Below, piece after piece: positions 57,342 to 64,000 of a stretch of 64,000 nt of DNA. The notes under the pieces are model-generated. The model searched no databases, was not told the DNA's origin, and saw only the letters and a list, made by a program, of their open reading frames with translations. Numbering within the stretch: the stretch's first letter is position 1; every line of letters begins with the position of its first letter. The translations under genes and the position numbers were made by a program. Origin of the DNA: Sciurus carolinensis. Lineage: Eukaryota; Chordata; Mammalia; Rodentia; Sciuridae. Location: the NCBI RefSeq assembly GCF_902686445.1, contig NC_062213.1, positions 55,997,268 to 56,061,267 of the forward strand, in the 5' to 3' direction.

Positions 57342-57705
57342 CCAGTTTTGTGCGTTGTCGAGCGCACAGATGTTCCTCTTGGCAGCCACGCAGTGCTGGT
57401 CAGGACTGGGGTTTTTGCAGACGTAGGATGTGAGGCCTCTTTGTTGGAGACAAAGTGTTGCCTGTGGTGGGAATTGCTGCAGTGATGGGAAAGTATCGTA
57501 ATGTATTGTTGGATTACTGTGATTTTCAATAGAGACACTACATTAAAGTAGCTTTGTGGGCAATGGATTGTTTCAGCCAAGCCTGGCTAATAACACACTC
57601 ATCTTGGCAAACTCTATTTAAAAGGTAGAGCTGGCATAGTTTTGTGGTCATGGAGCCCGTCTCATACTTGGGCATCAGAATTACTTTTTGTAAGCACTAG
57701 TTTTT
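57342..57705. promoter_or_regulatory. Candidate conserved non-coding element (low confidence)
   Basis: Repeat-free, GC-richer block beside the microsatellite, with CpGs at 57354, 57359, 57363 and 57390. It has an ATTGTTT SOX-like site (57567-57573) next to AGCCAAGCCTGGCT (57575-57588), an imperfect NFI-like inverted pair. No gene or repeat explains it. Confidence 0.25.
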
Positions 57706-57709
57706 AACA

Positions 57710-59600
57710 ACCAATTTATTTAACATAGTTCAACAAAAGAGTTTGTGACTGTAAAGCTAGAACTGTAACCACTTTTCAAACAGAACCACTTCTTTTTTGA
57801 TAATTACTAGTGTTTTGGGAATTATAATAGAAATATCTTTTTAATTGAGTCATTTCTTCTTAATCCACTTGTTCTTTTAAGATAAAATTTTGTTACAAAA
57901 TAGAAAGTGTATAACTTACAATTTCTCAGTTTCTTCACATTTACATGGACTATTTTTTGTATAAATACAAATACTGTATTGTGAAATGTTTAAATCATAT
58001 ATATGTGTAAATTGAATCACTAAAAGACAAAGGCAAATATTTCTTAATTGGCCTGCCAGTATTATTGGTCCTGGTCTTTCATATTATTTACTTGAAGTAA
58101 AATAATTAGCTGTGCTGTACTAGATGTTAAGTTATGTGTTAACTGTGTTTTAAGGGTAACATGTAAATGTTAAAGACTGATAACTGAATGTTTTTTAGTT
58201 GTCTCTCCCCCTCTTATGTTACATATAGGATTGAATGAATTTTTATGGCCTTTTAATTGCTTACATAAAATTCAAACAGGAAGGAAAAGGAGACTATAAA
58301 AAGTAGTAGAGACTGGAAACTTTAAGATTACCGCTAATTAGATAGGGTTGGTGGATTAGAGTTGACCTAATATCTTCATCAAAGTTTAGACCTTATAAGA
58401 ATCATAGATAACTAGTTCACCGTTTTTTCAACAGAAGAAAAATTAACCAGTAATAACCTAGTTATTGAGGAGTTGGAACCAGATTATAAGACTCCTAATT
58501 CTCACGTCTAAATACTCTTTTATATCCTTTAATTTTATCAAATCAAAGCCATGTTCATTTATTGAGCTCCTTCTCTTTTGAAGAATTCACCACATATTTA
58601 CCACAGAGAAACCTACATTCTAGTGAGTAAACAAGGAATGTACTCATTAAAAGTTGTTGATAACAAAAGATTTAAATAGTAGTTCAAGATGATAATAGGA
58701 GCAGTACTTCGTTAATGGCTAAATGAACTGTGCAAACAATAATTATTCTTGAAACTCAGTAAGAGCATAAATATCTTTAGGCTGGGGTAATCAGAGGAAG
58801 ACTTTTCATAGCAGTTGGATTGTGAGGTATGGCCCTTCTTGTCTGCTTCACTGATAAGTTCCTACTCACTCTATAAAATTGAACATTAATTTCAGCTCAT
58901 CGTCCTAATGTTCCCTGAAATTTCTTTCCTAATAAAATTCTTTACATTTATGTATACCTCTGGTATAATACACATCATTTTGCATGATGGGGTTTGGACT
59001 GCTGTCCCTTATATGGTCACTGCAGACTCTCATGGTCAGAGGAGTTCATTGCTATCCAGTCATGTCATATTCCAGCTCCTCTGAACTTCCCAGAGCTCCA
59101 TACCAAGTGCTCACTTGGTACCAACACTTCCTTTCCCTCTGTCCATCTTCCCTGGAGAAGCCTGAACCAAGTGTGATTTGGGAAACTTTTCAACACTGCC
59201 ACTGGATTCAGCTGTCCCTTCCTTTCTCTAGTACAGCAAACATGATCTCCACCATATTAACCTAGAAAATCAGCCTGATGAGACTAAGAGAAAAAAAATT
59301 GACATAGTGAGCAAGGAGTAGATTCTAACTGGAAACCCATGCCCTGAGAGTCCATCTTTTTCATCTTTCCAATTGATGGCTTTGGACTTGGCCCTTACAT
59401 CTCCTGTGGGGGCAGAATTTTACAAGCACAGTTCACTGATCTTTCCCTCAGTTTTACATGCTAATAATGGATGTTAATCTTAAGTCTTTTTGGTATCGCT
59501 TCCATTGAATCAGAATTGCTTTCTCATACTTAATGTTAGAAAGATGTCAAATATACTAAAGCAAACCAGAAAAAAAAATAGGCCTCATTTCATTAGAGAT
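57710..59600. other. Single-copy DNA, no gene seen
   Basis: 58880-59280 is GC-balanced with two overlapping frames (58984-59265, 58994-59176) but no recognisable domain. It may be an unrecognised LTR fragment. taccaagtgctcacttggta at 59101-59120 is a near-palindrome. Confidence 0.35.
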
Positions 59601-59609
59601 GTTTATCCA

Positions 59610-59718
59610 ACTCTAAATTTCTTAAGATCACACTCATGTTCTGAGTTTCTGCTTGGCACATAATTAGTGACTAGTAGGTGTTTCATATAAATTGAACATT
59701 TACTTGAACTCCCGCAAA
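59610..59718 (+). mobile_element. L2 LINE 3' tail, plus strand
   Basis: ttctgcttggcacataattag and tagtaggtgtttcatataaat match the L2 3' terminus. Confidence 0.5.
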
Positions 59719-59747
59719 TAAGAATTCATATGACAAAATACCCTGTT

Positions 59748-60008
59748 ATGGACCAAGTTGTACCTTCCTCTCCCCCACCCATTCCTATGTTGAATTCCTA
59801 ACCCCTAATATGATTTACTGTATTTGAAGGTAAAACCTATAAGGAGGTAGTAAGGGTTAAGTGAGTTCATAAGGATGGGGCCCTAATCCAGTGGAATTCC
59901 CATCCTTATAAAAGGAGGTGGAGACATGAAAGAGCCCTTGCCATAAGCACTCCTATTCTGTTTATATATTTTCAGTGATGGGGTCCTGCCATCAACAGAA
60001 AGGCTTAC
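59748..60008 (+). mobile_element. MLT1-class LTR fragment, plus strand
   Basis: tatgttgaattcctaacccc, atttactgtatttgaaggta, gagttcataaggatgggg, ccctaatccagtgg and tccttataaaaggagg follow an MLT1-type LTR. The right end is not clear. Confidence 0.6.
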
Positions 60009-60102
60009 TAGGGCCTAGAAGCACTTGCTCAAGACGTTCAGCTGCTGTTACATATCCAATAGATTAGAAGTCTTTAGCTGATTGGTATTCATCAAAAGTT
60101 AA

Positions 60103-60228
60103 ACTTGCTCAGGAGAACAGCCTGAGTAACCTAGTGAGACCCTATCTCAAAAAGAAAGAAAGGAAGGAAGGGAAAGAGATGGTAAGAAAGAAGGAAGGAA
60201 AGAAGGAGGGAGGTGGGAGGGGAAAAGG
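60103..60228 (+). mobile_element. 5'-truncated B1 SINE with (GAAA/GGAA)n tail and TSD
   Basis: cagcctgagtaacctagtga ... gaccctatctc is the B1 3' end. The poly-A tail has turned into a long AG microsatellite. aaaagttaa at 60094-60102 and 60229-60237 flanks it. Confidence 0.82.
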
Positions 60229-60249
60229 AAAAGTTAACTCAATTTCTTT

Positions 60250-60453
60250 CTGTACCAGGGATTGAACTCAGGGGCACTTAACCACTGAGCCACATCCCCA
60301 GCACTTTTTGGTTTTGTTTTTTTTTTAGAGACAGGGTCTCACTGGGTTGCTTAGCACTTCAGTAAATTGCCGAGGCTGACTTTGAACTCAGGATCCTCCT
60401 GCCTCAGCCTCCTAAGCTACTGGAATTACAGGCGTGCACTGCTGTGTCCAGCT
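60250..60453 (-). mobile_element. Composite B1+ID SINE with perfect 12-bp TSD
   Basis: Reversed ID part (cagggattgaactcaggggc), T-rich linker, reversed B1 part (gttgcttagcacttcagtaa, gatcctcctgcctcagcctc). ctcaatttcttt at 60238-60249 and 60454-60465 flanks it exactly. Confidence 0.95.
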
Positions 60454-60664
60454 CTCAATTTCTTTGAATACAAAATCTTTGAACACTTTTTGGTCAACCG
60501 TTATCTGTTACCTGCAGGAGACAGCCCTCCTACCAAGTCATTTCAGCCCCAGTAAACCTTATTGTCAGGCCTACTTTGATTACGACAGAAAGTAGGGAGT
60601 TCTGTACCTAAATTATTTCCTTGTTAAGTCAAGGCCAGCCTGACTGGACTTTCTTGAAAATTTA

Positions 60665-60792
60665 CTTTCATATGCATTCCTTCATATAGTCTTCAAGCAA
60701 TCCCATTTTACAGTACCAATGGAGAAGATAAATACCTTGCCTAAGGTTACATAATGATCTGTGGTCCTGGAGTCCTTCACAGAAAAGGAGTG
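60665..60792 (-). mobile_element. MIR SINE fragment, minus strand
   Basis: caatcccattttacagtacc, taccttgcctaaggttac and taatgatctgtggtcc follow the reversed MIR core. Confidence 0.6.
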
Positions 60793-60794
60793 TG

Positions 60795-62660
60795 TCCATG
60801 CTAATTTTAGTTTCTGGCTAGTGAACCAATAAACTGACTTTCTTTACCTATGAACATAACATAATATATGCTTCCTAGACGGAATTCTGTTGTTTCTGCA
60901 ACTCATTTTCTCAACAGTTTAAAAAGTTCTAGGATATCAAAATCTTTTCTTATTCCGAAAGACTGATTTAGGAAGTCCATTTACTTGGTCAAGAAAAACT
61001 GAATAGTGGAAACTTTAAAATAGAATTTGATAGGGAAGTGAATGCTGGTCGAAGTTAGAGTTTCTTATTGAGGACTATTAATTCCTTCTTCGTAGTGAAG
61101 AAGTTTTCAGCCACTATCCTATTCTTTATTGCTTTACTTTAAAAGAATAAGAATTTATCAGAGATTTACATCAAACAAAATATACCTAATACTCTTTCTT
61201 TTGGAACTTTATTGTTATTTGAATGTTGTTTTCTGGGTAACAAAAGGTTTAAAATAGTATTCTAAGAAAATTGCCTTCATCTCCTACTTCAATAAAAACA
61301 AACAAAAGCAAAAAGCTTGTATTTACAATTTAAAATCATAAATAGATGCTTTGATTTTTTAAATTCACAGATACTGAAGTATGTAATTTTTTTGCAGAAT
61401 TTTATATTTGACATTATTTGACATTATTAGTATTTAGAAGAGAGTCATCCTGGAGGAATCTTGATTTCTTTCCTTGGATTAGAAGCAAAAATATGATCAA
61501 CTTGCTGAGTCTAAGTCCTGTGGCCACTGTGTGGTCACACCTGTTTTGACAGGAATGACCCAGAGACCAGGGTAGCATACCATGTTGAGTCACACTTTGT
61601 CAACACTTAGGCTGCTCCTTAGGATGTAAAATAAATACTGCAGTGATGAGGTTGGAAGCCAAGTTGAGGAGCAGCTAGCAGGACAGGTGGTGGAATACAA
61701 ACTTGGCCAAAGACCTCAGACTCCAGTTTGCAGAAGCAAGTTGCAGATGTTTTGCATAGCATTTGAGAGTATATATTTACTATAGACTTCTACAAACGTT
61801 GACCACATGCCTGCTTTTGATAGTGTAGAGTAATGCAACAGAGTGGAATTAAAAAATATTACACTTAAAAAAAAATATTACACTTAGCATGAATTTATTA
61901 AAAGAGAGTAGCATAGCTAACAGAAAAAGTTATTTACATTTGACCTCTTTGTGGCTCTTTATCATTTATATATCTAAGAAAGAAATTTGGGGATTGCCTG
62001 CCTACAAAAATGATTAATATAAGGGGTAAAACATTTGTGTTGCCTGATCAATTAAGTGAAACACAGCTTAACTGTCCAGGAACCCTGCCAAGTTTATCTT
62101 TAGTTTCAGATTTGAACTTGATGAATAACCCAATTATGTATAATGCTATTGCTTCTGGAAATAAATCCAGGCATCTTTGGATGTGGTGAGTTATTCTGAG
62201 AGAACCATGCTTCATGGTGTGAAGAGGTAGCGAAACAGAGACTGAAAGGTAATCAGATTTTAGATTTTTTAACTGTGCAACTGACCTACCTTCTAACTTT
62301 TTTTTTTTAACCTTCTTCCTAGCTTTTATGCTTGCTGGTGTGAGAAACCCAATAGGCTTTTTGAAAAGTAGAATCATAAACTTTAGAAAAGCAAGGAATC
62401 TTCAGAGTCTTCTAAGCTCTTAACAAATTCAAATTCCATCATCAGTGATCATGCATTATAGAAATTCTCTGCAATTTACACCTTTACTCTACAAAACAAC
62501 ACCCTTTCCAGCCAGTTCTGTTAAAAGTACTTCCACATATTAAACGGAAGTATGCTAAGTCTGCTGCATCCTGAATCTTCTACCATTTGTCTTATTTCTG
62601 CTTTTTTGGAGGCACGTGAAATAATCACACAAAATGTATGGTGTCACTTTGGGTAGAAGC
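60795..62660. other. Single-copy DNA, no gene seen
   Basis: 61500-61760 is GC-balanced and repeat-free, and could be a conserved element. A tandem duplication of aaaaaatattacactta lies at about 61851-61887. No coding evidence. Confidence 0.4.
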
Positions 62661-62664
62661 TATT

Positions 62665-63265
62665 TTGTTTTTCATTTTAATTTTTAATTTATATATAAAA
62701 ACATAAAAATGGTACATTTTTATGGTGTACCATGTGGTATTTTGATGAACATATACACTGTGTAATATTTCAATCAAGGTACATATATGTGCTCAAACAT
62801 TTATCATTTTTTTATGGTAAAACTTTCAAGAGCCTTTCTTGGAGCCTTTGGAAATATGCCTAAGCTGTCATTGACTACAGCCACCCTGCTGTGCATTAGA
62901 ACACTACAATCTCCTGCTCTGGTCTCACTGCAACTTAGCACCCATTGATCAACACTTCCTTATCCCTCCCTAGTGTCCCCAGCCTTGGAGCCACCTTTCT
63001 ACTCTCAGCTTCTATGAGATCACCTTTATTACATACCCCATACAAGTGACTTCATGCAGTACTTATGTTTTTGGGTCTGGCTTATTCCACTTAACATAAT
63101 GATTGTAGTTCCATCCATGTTACAAATGACAGGATTTCATTCTTTTTTATAGCCAAGTAGTATTCCATGGTGTACATGTACCATATTTTTTATACATTCT
63201 CAGTTGATGGACATTTAGGTTTTTTCCATTTCTTACCTATTGTGAATAGTGCTGCAATTTTAATA
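62665..63265 (-). mobile_element. L1MA-type LINE 3' end, minus strand
   Basis: tcaaacatttatcattttttt, cagccaccctgctgtgcatt, agcttctatgagatcacc, cacttaacataatgattgtag, atgacaggatttcattc, tagtattccatggtgtac and gtgaatagtgctgcaattt follow the reversed L1MA 3' region, parallel to 52565-53219. Confidence 0.85.
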
Positions 63266-63565
63266 TTAAGCTCTTTGTAATTCAGACAGGTTTAAGACCT
63301 CCTTTATGTTTTTCATTTTAGCCTAATGAGTACCTTCCTTTCTAAATTTCTCATTCAAGATAATATCAGATTTCTTCTCTGCCCTCTTCTATGTAGACTC
63401 CAATGATCAGTTACTCTAATTGTGATGTCTGGAATAGATCACAGTATTGTAGCAAAGTGAAAAGAAATTGGGATTATTATGTTGAATATACATTATTATA
63501 TGGAATATATACTTCTACTAATTCAACCTAAAATTACACTAACTTTCTTGGGAACCAAACCACAT
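63266..63565. other. AT-rich DNA, no gene seen
   Basis: No recognised element. Confidence 0.4.
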
Positions 63566-63570
63566 TATTG

Positions 63571-63665
63571 GACTGGGGATATAGCTCAGTGGCAGAATAC
63601 ATGCCTAACATGTGAGGCCCGGGGTTTGATACCCAGCCCCACAAAAAAATAAATAAATGAAACAA
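63571..63665 (+). mobile_element. ID-type SINE, plus strand
   Basis: gactggggatatagctcagt, cctaacatgtgaggcccggg and gtttgatacccagcccc, then an A/AAAT-rich tail. Confidence 0.9.
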
Positions 63666-63669
63666 CAAA

Positions 63670-64000
63670 ACACATCATGAACTCTTGCTGAATTTGCAAC
63701 AGTCTAAATCTAGCTTATCACATGACATGCCTTTAAACCGCTTTTCTTACATATGTGGTTGATTTTTTTTTTTCATGGAACTCCTGTATGCTTCAGTGCT
63801 CTTGGTTTTTAATAAAGGACATGAACCTGAGTATTTAATGTACTCAGAGTTGGGAGTGCAAAGGGCAAGTATCAGACAGAGTCTAAAAATTTTCAAGTCA
63901 CAAGCTCTCTTCCAAGCCCAGAAAGTCTTTCATAAACCAGGCCTAACATGAGCCTGGTCAGTGTGGGAGAGGAACCTTTGCGCTCCACCCTTACCAACTG
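63670..64000. other. Single-copy DNA, no gene seen
   Basis: No recognised element up to the window end. Confidence 0.4.

Noticed and set aside
1..64000. Mitochondrial insert, processed pseudogene, snRNA, snoRNA or endogenous viral coding sequence
   Set aside because: I looked for characteristic sequences of these on both strands and found none. The only retroviral traces are solo LTRs.

Overview
The window reads as nuclear DNA of a sciurid rodent (ground squirrel, marmot or close relative). The evidence is the repeat content. Many short tRNA-derived ID-type SINEs have the squirrel form, and several carry the extra squirrel 3' tail. There are composite B1+ID SINEs, a sciurid-type L1 3' end, MaLR-class LTRs of a squirrel-like family, and a background of old mammalian MIR, L2, L1M, MER2 and MER5 copies. 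No protein-coding gene, structural RNA gene, CpG island or convincing exon could be supported. All open reading frames of 60-160 codons fall in repeats, in simple sequence or in unrecognised AT-rich DNA. The window is best described as intergenic or deep-intronic sequence.

Layout. 1-3.4 kb: AT-rich single-copy DNA with four SINEs and an L2 tail. 3.4-4.85 kb: one sciurid L1 with an inverted 5' part. 7.0-8.2 kb: two solo LTRs (one with exact 5-bp flanks) after a MIR-rich stretch. 9.3-12 kb: a long decayed L2 and a MIR. 13.5-18.3 kb: SINEs, a solo LTR and an opposed MIR pair. 19-22 kb: L1M pieces, a MER2-like DNA transposon and an L1M interrupted by a SINE. 23.9-28 kb: the densest repeat cluster, with seven SINEs, a large mirror-symmetric polypyrimidine tract, and a MIR/L1/L2/MER5 stack. 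30.1-30.8 kb: a MIR split by an L1. 31.4-36.9 kb: a long repeat-poor stretch, the best place to look for regulatory sequence. 36.9-43.5 kb: L1M, L2, LTR and unclassified old repeats, with a GC-richer hairpin block at 40.8 kb. 45.4-47 kb: L1MA followed by an LTR. 48.3-49.2 kb: the cleanest ID SINE, then a cluster of four CAGCTG E-boxes. 50.5-51.3 kb: a recent local duplication ending in a fold-back hairpin. 52.6-53.7 kb: an L1MA cut by a MaLR LTR. 57.3-57.7 kb: another candidate non-coding element. 59.6-60.5 kb: LTR and two adjacent SINEs. 62.7-63.7 kb: L1MA and an ID SINE.

Nothing in the window works together as a pathway. What can be read from it is a record of insertions (target-site duplications, nesting order, twin priming, template switching) and a few repeat-free blocks that may be enhancers. 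Family names are assigned from memory of consensus sequences, without a database search.
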